Below are positions 36,314 through 46,595 of a stretch of 64,000 nucleotides of DNA, piece after piece. A program made the translations under genes and the position numbers. This DNA is from Lederbergia galactosidilytica (lineage in GTDB: Bacteria; Bacillota; Bacilli; Bacillales; Bacillaceae_C). Positions within the stretch are counted from its first letter, which is position 1; each line of letters starts with the position of its first letter. The DNA is taken from NCBI RefSeq assembly GCF_017873565.1, contig NZ_JAGGKH010000003.1:268748-332747 (forward strand). Direction: 5' to 3'. Under the pieces are notes generated by a model that was given only the letters and a program-made list of their open reading frames with translations, was not told the DNA's origin and did no database searches.

Positions 36314-36384
36314 TTCATCTTCAATCGTGTGCGGGACGTAGCCCAACGATAAGGTGAAGATGAATTTCGGTTGGCGTAAGCCAA
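36314..36384. promoter_or_regulatory. Structured leader candidate upstream of the CorC-like gene
   Basis: TTCATCTTCA (36314-36323) pairs with TGAAGATGAA (36355-36364). Inside, ATCGT/ACGAT and GGG/CCC continue the stem, and a TTGGC-GTAA-GCCAA hairpin (36371-36384) is adjacent. On the minus strand it would lie in the 5' leader of the transporter gene, where magnesium or manganese riboswitches often sit, but it matches neither consensus that I know. Confidence 0.45.
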
Positions 36385-36401
36385 AGTTACTTACTATTCA
36401 T

Positions 36402-36659
36402 AAAAATATGATATAATAAGTACAAGCGTTCTTTGATAACGGGATATATAGGGTCGCACAGAATCAAATATAAGAAAACCAAGTTGTCCTTCTGTGCGTA
36501 AAATATCCAAGGTAACGAAAGAACCTCTGAAACTGTCGGATATCTACCGCTGGAACGGCGGGAAGCAACGCACAGGGAGATGGAAGGTTGCTTTCATCGT
36601 GGAACGGAGAAGCTCCCACTTCAAATTATCATTAGAAAATTAAGTGGTGAGTAGTTCAC
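36402..36659 (+). mobile_element. IS200/IS605-type element ends without tnpA or tnpB
   Basis: 258 bases preceded by TTCAT, a plausible target motif. The left end carries a long palindrome (GTTCTTT... 36428 to ...AAAGAAC 36523). The right end has 'GGAACGGAGAAGCTCCCACTT' followed by 'AAGTGGTGAGTAGTTCAC', which resembles IS605-family right ends and the 3' end of TnpB guide (omega) RNAs. No transposase or tnpB gene lies inside. Identification rests on pattern memory. Confidence 0.5.
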
Positions 36660-36897
36660 TTTCTCTTACTTTACCCAAAATAGGGGACTTCAATCATAGA
36701 AGGAAATAATTTGTAACGTGAATACTTTATTTTTTCTCCTTTACTTCGTCTTGCATTGGTTTATACATTATCTTCTTCTGTAATTCTAAAAACTTGATAC
36801 ATATTTGTAATGTAGGTATGTATTCCTATTATGATATAATAAGGATCAGCTAAAACAGGTATGATAATAGTTCATCTATGGGGATGGGGGTTGTTTT
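36660..36897. other. Gap upstream of the 36.9-kb gene
   Basis: If the element above is a guide-RNA end, bases 36660-36679 would be its guide. Otherwise the stretch contains AT-rich promoter-like sequence (TATGATATAATAAGG near 36831) only. Confidence 0.35.
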
Positions 36898-37686
36898 TTG
36901 AATAATCCTATAAAAAATCAAAATATCATTTATATTCATATGAACGACTCCGATCGTTTTGTTATATCATCGGGAATTACTTTCTCTGATTTTATTGATG
37001 GAATTCCCTTGGATTTGCCAAATCTCTTGTTAATTCGCCACAAATTTGAAGAATGTCATTTCAATATGCATTTACTCCTTGAATATGTAGATGAGGAAAT
37101 ATTGAAAAAGCTCGCGACAGATGATGTGCAAGGTTATGGAGATTTCTGTTGGTTAGATTTCTCAGAAGAGGAATATCTTAACCAGTTAAGTGGACAGGAA
37201 ATAGCTGAAATTTTATACTTGGGCCATTTTAAGGATCATCTAAAACAACCCTTTTATCGGAAGCTTCAGAACCAATTTGTCTATTTGACTGGGGACGATG
37301 GCTGGTTGAATAAGACGTATTATCAATCTTGGGAGCCTTTTTATTCTATGTTAGGGGCCGTGATTTCTCGGAAAATAACCAATCAACGTGAGATATCATT
37401 TTTAAATTTCCGTAAGAAGAAAATTGTACCTGCGATTCCCGGGAAAATCCTCCGATCCTTTACAAATGATATGAAAGAGGGATTAGTCATCTCAATTGAA
37501 AAGGCAAATAGAAATCGGTCAGTCATTGAGATACCACTTTGGATTGTAGGAGATTTTTATGACATGGATTCAATGGCAACAGAATTTGAATATTTAGCGG
37601 AGCACCAACGGCCTGATGGTAAAATTGTTTTAGATCGAAAAACAGGAGAATGGCAAGCACTGACCCAAATGCAAGTGTTAGCTTAA
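36898..37686 (+). CDS. Conserved-looking hypothetical protein
   Basis: 262 residues, soluble, aromatic- and acid-rich, no membrane span. TTG start after a G-rich site (GGGGATGGGGG). No catalytic motif recognised; the 'IPLWIVGDFYDMDSMATEFEYL' segment may be a strand-helix unit. I do not name a function. Confidence 0.6.
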   Translation: MNNPIKNQNIIYIHMNDSDRFVISSGITFSDFIDGIPLDLPNLLLIRHKFEECHFNMHLLLEYVDEEILKKLATDDVQGYGDFCWLDFSEEEYLNQLSGQEIAEILYLGHFKDHLKQPFYRKLQNQFVYLTGDDGWLNKTYYQSWEPFYSMLGAVISRKITNQREISFLNFRKKKIVPAIPGKILRSFTNDMKEGLVISIEKANRNRSVIEIPLWIVGDFYDMDSMATEFEYLAEHQRPDGKIVLDRKTGEWQALTQMQVLA

Positions 37687-37700
37687 AGGATCTTCAGAAC

Positions 37701-37735
37701 ATGTGGAACTACTTAAAGTGGCTCCACATTTTTTT
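37701..37735 (+). terminator. Rho-independent terminator
   Basis: ATGTGGA...TCCACAT stem followed by seven T. The rest of the gap to the ddl start (38073) shows repeat-like 'ggaatctctttccaaatgtg' symmetry near 37900 but no gene. Confidence 0.7.
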
Positions 37736-38072
37736 GCGGCATTTTAACGGTACGCTTCGAAAAAACGCCCATATACTACTAAGGTAGGTTCAACCAAACG
37801 GGAAAACGTCGGATTTCTTTATTTGCTTGTTAAGTTACCAAAATAGCCACCACTCAGTGAGCTTTTGGAGTTACATTATTATGGAAACTCACATTTGGAA
37901 AGGAATCTCTTTCCAAATGTGTGACACAGAAGCCATATATTTAGGCTGGAAATTGTAACATCTATGTACCGAAGGCGTCTCGTTTTTATACATGAACAAT
38001 TAGAAAGTGTTTAGATTCCATAGTCATCCGTGGTAAAATAGATGACATATGTAAATGATGGAGGATTTTTTG

Positions 38073-39146
38073 ATGAAAATTAATCTTTGTTTATTATACG
38101 GTGGTAAATCAGCAGAACATGAAGTTTCTCTTCAAACAGCAAAAGCAGTGATTCAAGCTTTAGATACAGAAAAGTTTGCTATTCATCCAATCTTTATTAC
38201 AAAGGAAGGAGAATGGCGCAAGGGACCTGAACTCTTGGAGCCAGTTGAAACGATCAAAGAACTTCAGTTTGAACAAACTGAAGGAATTGGAGCTAATGCT
38301 CTATCCACAATACTTTCTACTAATGACAGTCAAACATTTGATGTCGTGTTCCCATTATTGCATGGGCCAAATGGAGAAGATGGTACAGTCCAAGGAATGC
38401 TTGAGTTGTTAAACCTTCCTTATGTTGGAAATGGTGTACTTTCATCTTCGGCAGGTATGGATAAAGTGATTATGAAAAATTTGTTTGCCCAAGAAGGTTT
38501 AGATCAAGTCAACTATACTTGGTTTACAAAAAGCATATGGGAAGCTTCACCAGAACGTTGTTATGAGCAGGTAGAACAAGAAATTGGTTACCCATGTTTT
38601 ATCAAACCAGCGAATCTTGGTTCAAGTGTTGGAATAAGTAAAAGTGAAAATCGAGAAGAATTACAAAAGGCTTTCACCGAAGCTTTCCAGTATGATCGAA
38701 GAATTATTGTAGAAGAAGGCGTCACAGCAAGGGAAATTGAAGTAGGGTTACTTGGTAATGATTTTCCAGAATGCTCTGTTGCTGGTGAAATTGCCCCTAA
38801 GAGTGAATTTTATGATTACAAAGCCAAATATTCTGATGGAGACACTGATTTAATTATTCCGGCGGATATCTCTGCCGAACAATATACAGAAATACGCAAT
38901 ATGGCAACGAGAGCTTTCCAAGCTTTAGACTGTGCAGGTCTTGTACGGGCAGATTTCTTCATTACAAATGAAGGAAGAACATTAATCAATGAAGTGAACA
39001 CTATGCCTGGTTTCACTCCAGTCAGTATGTTCCCGCTTCTATGGAAACATACAGATCTTGATTACCCAACACTTATCGAGCGCCTCGTCCATCTTGCGCT
39101 AGAACGTCATAAGGAAAAACAAAACATCATCCATACATTTGAATGA
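38073..39146 (+). CDS. ddl: D-alanine--D-alanine ligase
   Basis: 357 residues. Joins two D-alanines for peptidoglycan. [14 protein letters not shown] start, '[15 protein letters not shown]', '[16 protein letters not shown]' ATP-grasp loop and [15 protein letters not shown] near the end. The ATG at 38073 is seven bases after GGAGGA. murF follows about 290 bases later, as in Bacillus. Confidence 0.95.
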   Translation: MKINLCLLYGGKSAEHEVSLQTAKAVIQALDTEKFAIHPIFITKEGEWRKGPELLEPVETIKELQFEQTEGIGANALSTILSTNDSQTFDVVFPLLHGPNGEDGTVQGMLELLNLPYVGNGVLSSSAGMDKVIMKNLFAQEGLDQVNYTWFTKSIWEASPERCYEQVEQEIGYPCFIKPANLGSSVGISKSENREELQKAFTEAFQYDRRIIVEEGVTAREIEVGLLGNDFPECSVAGEIAPKSEFYDYKAKYSDGDTDLIIPADISAEQYTEIRNMATRAFQALDCAGLVRADFFITNEGRTLINEVNTMPGFTPVSMFPLLWKHTDLDYPTLIERLVHLALERHKEKQNIIHTFE

Positions 39147-39151
39147 ATGTG

Positions 39152-39262
39152 AAAAGCGGAAGGCGGTTACCTAGGGGATAATATAGGAAGAACAGCTACG
39201 TTCGAGCGGCTAATAGCGCCACTTCCTAGTGGCAACGCCGATGAACTGAGATCCTGCGAGCT
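39152..39262. repeat. Dispersed repeat with TCCT-type hairpin
   Basis: Begins GAAAAGCGGAAGGCGG. Outer stem CGGC/GCCG encloses GCCAC-TTCCTA-GTGGC (39218-39233), then 'ATCCTGCGAG'. Same family as 19.16 kb. Confidence 0.65.
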
Positions 39263-39432
39263 TTTTATGAAGGAAGAACAATTAAGTTCTAGAATCAGGA
39301 AGGGGAAATATTCCCTCATACGGTTAGATTTGCGACTAACAATGTTCATACTACTATGAGATGAAAATAAATTAGCAGCTGTCCTAGCATTTATAAAGAT
39401 TAGGGCAGCTGTGCTTTATTGGAGGGATCTAT

Positions 39433-40800
39433 ATGATACACCGAACAGTGGAACAATTGGCTACTATGTTAAAGATAGAAAATGATGTAACAAAATATAA
39501 GGAACATACTATCCAGGGGATTGCCTTTGATACCCGTATGATTAAAGCAGGAAATCTCTTTATTCCGTTAAAAGGGGAAAAAGCGGATGGCCATCAATAT
39601 GTTGATAATGCGATTGCCAAGGGGGCTGGAGCTGTTTTATGGCAAAAGGATATGCCCTATCCCCCTGAGGACATTCCTGTTTTGGTCGTAGAGGACACCT
39701 TAGTTGCCTTACAAGAATTGGCCCATGCTTATCGAAAACAATTACCAGTTAAAGTGCTTGGAATTACAGGTAGTAACGGGAAAACAACAACAAAGGATAT
39801 TGCAGCAGCTGTCTTCTCACAAAAGTATCGGGTACATAAAACAGATGGGAATTTTAATAACCATATTGGTCTCCCTTATACTTTGCTTCATATGGCAGAA
39901 GACACTGAAATTGCTATTCTTGAAATGGGAATGAGTAGTAAAGGAGAGATCTCACTCCTTTCTAAAATAGCCGAACCAGATGTGGCGATTATTACGAATA
40001 TCGGCGAAGCTCATTTACAGGATTTAGGCTCACGAGAGGCGATTTCAGAAGCGAAATTTGAAATTGTGGATGGTCTTGCCGAAAATGGTTTATTAATTAT
40101 TCCAGGTGAAGAGCCACTTTTACAAGAAAAAGTAAGCATTGTTCAAGGAATTCGTACACAAACATTTGGAGAAACTTCCATTAATGATGTGTATCCAGAA
40201 AAAATTCATTTAGATGAAAAAGGAAACGAATTTACATTAAAGGGTAAGGAATTTTTTCTGCCAATTTCCGGCAAACATAATGTGATGAATGCTCTAGCGG
40301 TTATCAGTGCAGCAAAAGAATTTACAATTTCTGATGACGCAATTAAGGCAGGATTAAAAAAAGTTAAAATATCCAATATGAGGATGGAATGGCATAAGGG
40401 AATAAAGGGGACGAAGATTTTAAATGATGCTTATAATGCCAGCCCGACATCTATGCGTGCTGTGTTATCGATGTTTGTGACAATAGGAGATCAACACAAC
40501 CGAATTGTCGTTCTAGGAGATATGCTAGAGCTTGGAGAACAGGAAAAGGATTATCATCTTGAAATTGGGATGGAATTGAGCCCGGAAACAATAAAATATG
40601 TCTTTACTTATGGAAAGCTTGGCAAATACATTGCCGAAGGAGCTCGTGAACATTTTCCAAAAGATAGAGTATTTGACTTTATGGAGAAAAATGAATTAAT
40701 TAAAACACTAACGGAAAAAATAGAAGGGAATGAATATATTCTCTTTAAAGCATCACGTGGAGCGAAATTAGAGGAAATGATTGAAACTATAGAAAAATAA
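39433..40800 (+). CDS. murF: UDP-N-acetylmuramoyl-tripeptide--D-alanyl-D-alanine ligase
   Basis: 455 residues. Adds D-Ala-D-Ala to the peptidoglycan precursor, downstream of Ddl in the same pathway. ATP site LGITGSNGKTTTKD, HKTDGNFNNHIGLP, and 'ILNDAYNASPTSM' are typical. Start after GGAGGGAT. Confidence 0.96.
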   Translation: MIHRTVEQLATMLKIENDVTKYKEHTIQGIAFDTRMIKAGNLFIPLKGEKADGHQYVDNAIAKGAGAVLWQKDMPYPPEDIPVLVVEDTLVALQELAHAYRKQLPVKVLGITGSNGKTTTKDIAAAVFSQKYRVHKTDGNFNNHIGLPYTLLHMAEDTEIAILEMGMSSKGEISLLSKIAEPDVAIITNIGEAHLQDLGSREAISEAKFEIVDGLAENGLLIIPGEEPLLQEKVSIVQGIRTQTFGETSINDVYPEKIHLDEKGNEFTLKGKEFFLPISGKHNVMNALAVISAAKEFTISDDAIKAGLKKVKISNMRMEWHKGIKGTKILNDAYNASPTSMRAVLSMFVTIGDQHNRIVVLGDMLELGEQEKDYHLEIGMELSPETIKYVFTYGKLGKYIAEGAREHFPKDRVFDFMEKNELIKTLTEKIEGNEYILFKASRGAKLEEMIETIEK

Positions 40801-40999
40801 CCTTTTTATTGTTAATATAGAAGTTTCGCCTCATGTAAAATTGTATTCATTAACATTTAATGATAAAATTATCACCATCGTTTACAATTTTTTGCATTGA
40901 ACCATGTTCTTAAGGATGTTTTATGGCAAAGGGACTGGGAAATAAAGTAGTGAGACAGAATTGTCTCAATTTGAAGGAATCAAAGGAGATTGAGAAGCA

Positions 41000-42442
41000 T
41001 TGACGAAGTTTGCAGATTTGAATATAAGCCCAGCGCTTTTAAAAGCAGTTAATAGAATGGGCTTTGAGGAAGCAACACCAATACAAGCAAAGACCATTCC
41101 ATTAAGCATGCAAGGAAAAGACTTAATAGGGCAGGCGCAAACTGGTACAGGAAAGACGGCGGCATTCGGAATTCCATTGATCGAAAAGATCGATGTAAGA
41201 AGTTCGCATGTGCAAGGAATTATTATTGCCCCTACTAGGGAGCTTGCTATACAAGTATCAGAAGAATTATTTAAAATTGGGAAAGATGCACGTGCACGCG
41301 TACTAGCGGTTTACGGTGGATCAGATATCCAACGCCAAATTCGTGCATTAAAGAAAGGTCCCCATATTATTGTGGGAACTCCAGGACGTATCTTGGATCA
41401 TATTAAGCGTAAAACGTTGAAGTTAGATCAAGTTCATACACTTGTTTTGGACGAAGCAGATGAAATGCTTAATATGGGATTTATTGACGATATCGAATCA
41501 ATTTTGGAAAGTGTTCCAGATGAAAGGCAAACTTTGCTATTCTCTGCAACCATGCCTACTCCGATTCGCAAAATCGCTGAACGTTTCATGAAATCCCCAG
41601 AAACAGTCCGTGTCGAAGCAAAAGAAATGACTGTTCCATTGATTGAGCAATATTTCGTGAAAGTCCATGAAAGAGAAAAATTTGATGTTCTAGCTCGCTT
41701 GATTGATGTGCAATCCCCTGAGCTTGCTATTGTTTTTGGTCGTACAAAACGCCGCGTAGATGAGTTATCGAATGCTCTAACACTTAGAGGGTATGCAGCA
41801 GAAGGTATCCACGGTGACCTTAGCCAAGCAAAACGTTTGTCCGTTCTTAGAAAGTTTAAAGAAGGAAAAATCGATGTGCTTGTTGCGACTGATGTAGCTG
41901 CACGTGGATTGGATATTTCTGGTGTTACCCATGTATATAACTATGATATTCCACAAGATCCTGAAAGTTACGTCCATCGAATTGGTCGGACTGGACGCGC
42001 TGGAAAAGAAGGTATGGCGATTACTTTTGTTAGCCCGCGTGAAATGGGTTATCTACGAATTGTGGAACAAACAACTAAAAAACGGATGCAACCAATGCGC
42101 CCACCAACTTGGGATGAAGCATTAGAAGGTCAGCAACGCATGACCATGGAAAAAATAGAAGCAGTGATTAAAGAAGGCAATCTTGATGAATATAAAGCAG
42201 TTGCCAATGAACTTCTTACTGAATATCAAGACGCTGTGACGATCGTGGCAGCAGCATTAAAAACTATTACAAAAGAGCCTGATAAAACACCAGTTCACAT
42301 TACGGAAGAAAGACCTCTTCCTTCCAAACGTGACTCTTATCGTGGTGGCGGTGGTGGCGGAAATCGCAACCGTCGTGGAAAATCAAGTTCACAATCCTAT
42401 AAAGGCAACCGCAAGCCTCAACGTAGAAGCGGCCGCCGGTAA
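41000..42442 (+). CDS. cshA: DEAD-box RNA helicase CshA
   Basis: 480 residues. Q motif [14 protein letters not shown], motif [16 protein letters not shown], and [18 protein letters not shown]-terminus rich in glycine, arginine and serine binds RNA. CshA acts in RNA degradation and ribosome assembly. TTG start with AAGGAG 11 bases upstream. A leader of about 200 bases precedes it, as expected for a cold-regulated gene. Confidence 0.95.
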   Translation: MTKFADLNISPALLKAVNRMGFEEATPIQAKTIPLSMQGKDLIGQAQTGTGKTAAFGIPLIEKIDVRSSHVQGIIIAPTRELAIQVSEELFKIGKDARARVLAVYGGSDIQRQIRALKKGPHIIVGTPGRILDHIKRKTLKLDQVHTLVLDEADEMLNMGFIDDIESILESVPDERQTLLFSATMPTPIRKIAERFMKSPETVRVEAKEMTVPLIEQYFVKVHEREKFDVLARLIDVQSPELAIVFGRTKRRVDELSNALTLRGYAAEGIHGDLSQAKRLSVLRKFKEGKIDVLVATDVAARGLDISGVTHVYNYDIPQDPESYVHRIGRTGRAGKEGMAITFVSPREMGYLRIVEQTTKKRMQPMRPPTWDEALEGQQRMTMEKIEAVIKEGNLDEYKAVANELLTEYQDAVTIVAAALKTITKEPDKTPVHITEERPLPSKRDSYRGGGGGGNRNRRGKSSSQSYKGNRKPQRRSGRR

Positions 42443-42444
42443 TA

Positions 42445-42846
42445 GGAAAAGCGAAAGGCGGTTGCCTAGGGGCGACAGGCAAATGTTCCTGAACCTGGAA
42501 AGGGGTGAATTTCCCCTTGATAGGTTCAGGGTTATTTGACCCCGAGCCCCTACCGCCTGCAGCTGGACAACGAAAAGCGGAGACGACTATTTAGCTGCGT
42601 ACAAACTTTTTAGGGACCTGACGAGATAAAGGAAACACCATGAGCTTGAAAAGCGAATGGATGTTGACTTATCGTAGGAAGGTACCGAAAGTTTGCTAGC
42701 AGCTAGGAGTCGGAGCTGGACAACGAAAAGCGGAGACGACTGTCCAGCGACGTACAAATTTTTCAAAGGATGAACGGCTAAAGGCGTGCCGTCCCTGGCA
42801 CAACGCCGCTCTGACCTACATCCTGTAGGCCTCGCTAAAAATAGTA
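42445..42846. repeat. Composite of dispersed repeat modules
   Basis: Contains three GAAAAGCG(G/A)A modules (near 42447, 42571 and 42726), an inverted pair TGTTCCTGAACC / GGTTCAGGG, and the hairpins GTGCC-GTCCCT-GGCAC (42786-42801) and CCTAC-ATCCT-GTAGG (42815-42829). The outer stem is CGGC/GCCG. This is the largest copy of the family in the window. Confidence 0.7.
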
Positions 42847-42885
42847 AGCGATCAAAAATAAATCACAGTCCTCTGTGCCTAGTAA

Positions 42886-42923
42886 TGATAAAAAAGCAAT
42901 CGGGCCGATCCGATTGCTTTTTT
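42886..42923 (+). terminator. Rho-independent terminator
   Basis: AAAAAAGCAATCGG / CCGATTGCTTTTTT with loop, then T-run. Confidence 0.85.
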
Positions 42924-43029
42924 ATTGTATAGCACGAAGAATTCAAAATAGTGTATACCTTAAATAATTTGAAACTATATTATATGAGGAAACGTATATC
43001 TAATGTAAATGACTAAGGAGGTTGGACGG

Positions 43030-43512
43030 ATGAGTGGGGAACAACCAGCAAAGCGAATTTCTGCACGTGGGTTAAAAGTATGGCGGATCACAGGAGCTAT
43101 TTATTCTATTATTATATTAATTGTTGTTCTAGGAGCAGGAGTCGCCTTTTACTTTTTAGAATGGCCGCTTTGGATTGTTTATATTGCGGCTGGGATTGTT
43201 GTAGTATTAACAATATTAAATATTTTTACGATCCCAACAATTAGATGGCGACGTTGGCGGTATGAGGTGAGAGAGCAGGAGATTGAATTGCAACACGGCA
43301 TTTTTATTATTACTCGCACTTTAGTCCCTATGGTTAGAGTTCAGCATGTAGACACGACACAAGGGCCTTTGCTTCGTAAATATGATTTAGCCACAATTCA
43401 AATCTCAACCGCAGCGACACAGCATGAAATTCCAGCTGTTGATTTACAGGAGGCAGAAGAGATGCGACATGCGATCTCACGCCTGGCAAGGGTGGCGGAA
43501 GATGATGTCTGA
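43030..43512 (+). CDS. ydbS: PH-domain membrane protein YdbS
   Basis: 160 residues from the ATG at 43030, seven bases after AAGGAGGT. Two N-terminal membrane spans and a bacterial PH domain (YEVREQEIELQHGIFIITRTLVPMVRVQHVDT). Overlaps ydbT. In B. subtilis the ydbS-ydbT pair helps resist some antimicrobials. Confidence 0.88.
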   Translation: MSGEQPAKRISARGLKVWRITGAIYSIIILIVVLGAGVAFYFLEWPLWIVYIAAGIVVVLTILNIFTIPTIRWRRWRYEVREQEIELQHGIFIITRTLVPMVRVQHVDTTQGPLLRKYDLATIQISTAATQHEIPAVDLQEAEEMRHAISRLARVAEDDV

Positions 43513-45004
43513 ACCAAAACGACTCCACCCAATTATGATCCTATTGACCATCATAAAAAGTATTAAGGATGTCATTGTGCCTATAGCTGTTTACTTTTTC
43601 ATCTTTTTCTTTAAAGATTCATATGAAAATGAGTGGTTACGTTGGAGTCCATATTTGTTCATTGCTCTCTTACTTTTATTCATTTTTGGAACAAGTTTTA
43701 TCAAATGGATTCGTTATACATATCGAATTGAAAATAATGAATTAAGAATTGAGCATGGCCTATTTGTAAAGAAGAAACGATATATTCCATTTGAAAGAAT
43801 TCAAAGTCTTGATTTCTCCGAAACTATCTTGCATCGGCCACTTGGTTTAGTGAAAGTGACTGTAGAAACGGCAGCAGGAGGGGCGGACGAGGCAGAGGCT
43901 GACATGACAGCCATTAAAAAAGAAGAGGCAACAGCAATTAGAAAGATGATTGCAGAAGCAAAATCGTTAGGAAAGCTTCCAGAGGAGAAAGCGGAAACGG
44001 AAGCAGAGGGAAAGAATAAAAATAAAGAGGTTTTATATAAAATCACTCGCAAACAGTTATTGTTCTTTGCCTCAACGTCAGGAAGAGCAGGAGTTATCAT
44101 TGCAGCAATTGTTGCATTCGCTGGGCAATTCTCGGACATAATTCCCTTTGATGAGATCTTTAATGAAATGGCTCACATTGTAAAAACAGGATTTCTTCTT
44201 ATAAGCTTAGCTGTACTTGCTGCATTATTCATTGCATGGCTTCTATCAGTTGCTTGGGCATATTTAAAATATAATGATTTTACCTTACGTTTAGTCGATG
44301 ACGAACTAGTAATTACCCGTGGACTTTTAGAAAAAAGAACGACTACCATTCCAGTTCATCGTATTCAAGCCTTGAGAGTCTCGGAAAGTCTCTTCAGGCA
44401 ACCGTTTGGATATGCGAGTGTTTCGGTTGAATACGCTGGCGGATCGATCATAGATGAAAATAAAGCAGATGATATGTTAATACCCATTGTAAAGAAAAGT
44501 GAGATTGCACGATTATTACAGAATGGGCTTCCTGAATATATTTTCCTAGAGGAATATCATTCAGCACCTAAGCGAGCTCAAAGACGGTATTTCTTTGTTA
44601 AAATGGTGATGATGACATTAATCACGATTGGTTTATCAATCTGGTTATGGCCCTATGGCCTTTTGGCTGTTCTATTAATCGGACTCATGTGGGGATGGGG
44701 AGTATTACAGTATCGTTCGGCCGCCTGGAAATTAACAGGGCATCAGCTTATTTTACGATATAGAGACATTCAGCAACATACTGTCTACTTGCAAAAGAAC
44801 CGCATCCAATCAGTGGATTACTCTGTAAATTGGTTCCAAAAACGAGCTCAATTAGCAACAATTGGAACCTTCGTGATGAGTAGAGGTGGGGGTGTCGCCG
44901 CTGTGAAACATTTGGAAGAGGAAGATGCACGAAAAATATATGAATGGTATTTGCCGAACCAACAGCAGAGGGATGAGGCAAAAATGGAGGACCCGGAAGG
45001 ATAG
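43502..45004 (+). CDS. ydbT: PH-domain membrane protein YdbT
   Basis: About 500 residues with three repeats of the YdbS-type unit, each holding a pair of membrane spans and a PH domain (IEHGLFVKKKRYIPFERIQS; ITRGLLEKRTTTIPVHRIQA; LRYRDIQQHTVYLQKNRIQS). Start at the ATG at 43502 or 43505, inside the ydbS end. Functions with YdbS. Confidence 0.88.
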   Translation: MMSEPKRLHPIMILLTIIKSIKDVIVPIAVYFFIFFFKDSYENEWLRWSPYLFIALLLLFIFGTSFIKWIRYTYRIENNELRIEHGLFVKKKRYIPFERIQSLDFSETILHRPLGLVKVTVETAAGGADEAEADMTAIKKEEATAIRKMIAEAKSLGKLPEEKAETEAEGKNKNKEVLYKITRKQLLFFASTSGRAGVIIAAIVAFAGQFSDIIPFDEIFNEMAHIVKTGFLLISLAVLAALFIAWLLSVAWAYLKYNDFTLRLVDDELVITRGLLEKRTTTIPVHRIQALRVSESLFRQPFGYASVSVEYAGGSIIDENKADDMLIPIVKKSEIARLLQNGLPEYIFLEEYHSAPKRAQRRYFFVKMVMMTLITIGLSIWLWPYGLLAVLLIGLMWGWGVLQYRSAAWKLTGHQLILRYRDIQQHTVYLQKNRIQSVDYSVNWFQKRAQLATIGTFVMSRGGGVAAVKHLEEEDARKIYEWYLPNQQQRDEAKMEDPEG

Positions 45005-45007
45005 TAG

Positions 45008-45037
45008 AGGCTGTCAGCGAAATTGCTGACAGCCTTT
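45008..45037 (+). terminator. Rho-independent terminator after ydbT
   Basis: AGGCTGTCAGC / GCTGACAGCCT, perfect 11-bp stem, then T's. The gap to 45305 otherwise has no gene. Confidence 0.75.
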
Positions 45038-45305
45038 CTAAAAGGATAGGGAAGTATAAAATTCGGCTAATATTGGTTTTAGTTCTAGTGCGCCGCAACT
45101 AGTAAACTTCAGTGCTTGCTACGGACACTTCTAAATTCTTAGTCTTGTCCAGCTCTAGGTCCTTGGTCAGTCTAAAAGACCCGAATGAAAAGTGAGAGCC
45201 ACTTTCCTTATCTTAAATGTTTGTTTATTGTATGGCTATGAGCTTAGACTGGGGACATGTGATCCAATCTTCGCTTTGTGTAGGTGATTATAAGGCATCA
45301 TGCTA

Positions 45306-45905
45306 TTAAAAGCGAATCGGTCGAAAATGAAGAAGGATGCGGCCGATTAGCAGCCCACTAATTAAGCCGAAAATATGCCCAGTTATATTCACATTTGGGG
45401 TAAAAAAAGTCATGATCACACTAATTAAAGCAATCGGTAGAATCACTTGTTTTCCCTGTTTAGGCATGTATTCCTTTTTAAATAAAATAATCGCTAAATA
45501 AACTCCAAATAAACCAAAAATTGCTCCACTGGCACCAATATGGACATAATTAGGTGGATGGATTAATAAAGTGGCTAGGTTCGCGCCAATTCCACTGAAC
45601 AAATAAACAATAATAAAATGGAATTTACCTAAAGCTTTTTCAAGTGCAGGCCCAAACAACACGAGTGAAAAGGAATTAAATAATAGATGGGAAAAATTGA
45701 CATGCACAATAATTGGCGTAACTAAGCGCCACCATTCCCCGTCACGAATAAATAAGTTTACTCCAGCCAAGGACTCAAATAATAAGTTTCCTGGAAAGAT
45801 AGGAATATTGAACATTAAAAACAAAATAATTTGAATCGCTATGATCGCTGAAATAATCGGATATAATTTTAAAAATTGCTTAAAGTTTTCAGTTCTAACG
45901 AACAT
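45306..45905 (-). CDS. ydcA: Rhomboid family intramembrane serine protease (YdcA)
   Basis: 199 residues, six membrane segments. Catalytic serine in GASGAIFGLFG and histidine in NITGHIFGLISG, with a structural His in VNFSHLLFNSFS. Cleaves membrane-anchored substrates inside the bilayer. Sits divergent from acpS as in B. subtilis. Start after AAAGGAG. Confidence 0.92.
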   Translation of the reverse strand: MFVRTENFKQFLKLYPIISAIIAIQIILFLMFNIPIFPGNLLFESLAGVNLFIRDGEWWRLVTPIIVHVNFSHLLFNSFSLVLFGPALEKALGKFHFIIVYLFSGIGANLATLLIHPPNYVHIGASGAIFGLFGVYLAIILFKKEYMPKQGKQVILPIALISVIMTFFTPNVNITGHIFGLISGLLIGRILLHFRPIRF

Positions 45906-46145
45906 GTTTTATAGCTCCTTTCCAATTAAGGAAACCTTGTATTTATATCGAATATGAACATTAGATACGACTGTAAGTGTTAGCAACACCTCGAACTTTA
46001 TATGCTCATGGTCAGAGATGCATCGCTAGCGGATATGGGACGTCACATTGTACCTTTATTCTTAGCATAAAGCATGGAAGAAAATAGAACAACTTTTGTA
46101 CTATACATACGCTATAGCTAATATTTTTAGAAGAGAGGGAAAGAA

Positions 46146-46496
46146 ATGATCAAGGGCATTGGTCTAGATATTGTGGAAATAAATAGGATAGAAGCAGTGT
46201 CTAAAAGACAGAATAAACTCCCATTCAGAGTTTTGACGGAAGCAGAGAGGGAAATTTATTTCGCGTTGGGGGAAATAAGAAAGGTAGAATTTCTCGCTGG
46301 TCGTTTTGCAGCTAAGGAGGCTTATGCAAAGGCAAGGGGGACGGGGATTGGTTCTCAACTTTCATTTTTAGATATTGAAATTCTCCCTGATACTCTTGGA
46401 AAACCACAAATTAGGAAACCACTATTTGGAAAAGCCCATCTTTCTATTACACATACTGAACAATATGCGGCAGCTCAAGTAATTATTGAGGATTAA
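46146..46496 (+). CDS. acpS: Holo-[acyl-carrier-protein] synthase
   Basis: 116 residues. Transfers 4'-phosphopantetheine to acyl carrier protein. GIGLDIVEINR holds Asp8 and FAAKEAYAKA holds Glu58, the magnesium ligands. Start after AGAGAGGGAAAG. Confidence 0.95.
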   Translation: MIKGIGLDIVEINRIEAVSKRQNKLPFRVLTEAEREIYFALGEIRKVEFLAGRFAAKEAYAKARGTGIGSQLSFLDIEILPDTLGKPQIRKPLFGKAHLSITHTEQYAAAQVIIED

Positions 46497-46511
46497 AGGA
46501 GAGAAGTCATC

Positions 46512-46595
46512 ATGCTTACTCAAACGAATTATGGGCCAGTAGCTCATAAACTTGCATTTCAATCCTTCAAAAATTCAAAGTCTACTTGTCTTTAG
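46512..46595 (+). CDS. Possible 27-aa peptide after acpS
   Basis: ATG nine bases after AAAGGAGAGA, reading LTQTNYGPVAHKLAFQSFKNSKSTC then stop. A very strong site but a very short product. In some Bacillus species nnrD follows acpS; I could not see its sequence here. May be a peptide or a decayed gene start. Confidence 0.3.
   Translation: MLTQTNYGPVAHKLAFQSFKNSKSTCL

Noticed and set aside
36402..36659. 6S RNA or RNase P RNA
   Set aside because: Does not match the conserved segments I know of either; the two ends resemble IS605-type ends better.
42445..42846. Possible CRISPR array
   Set aside because: Repeat modules are irregular in spacing and differ in sequence; there are no regular spacers and no cas genes.
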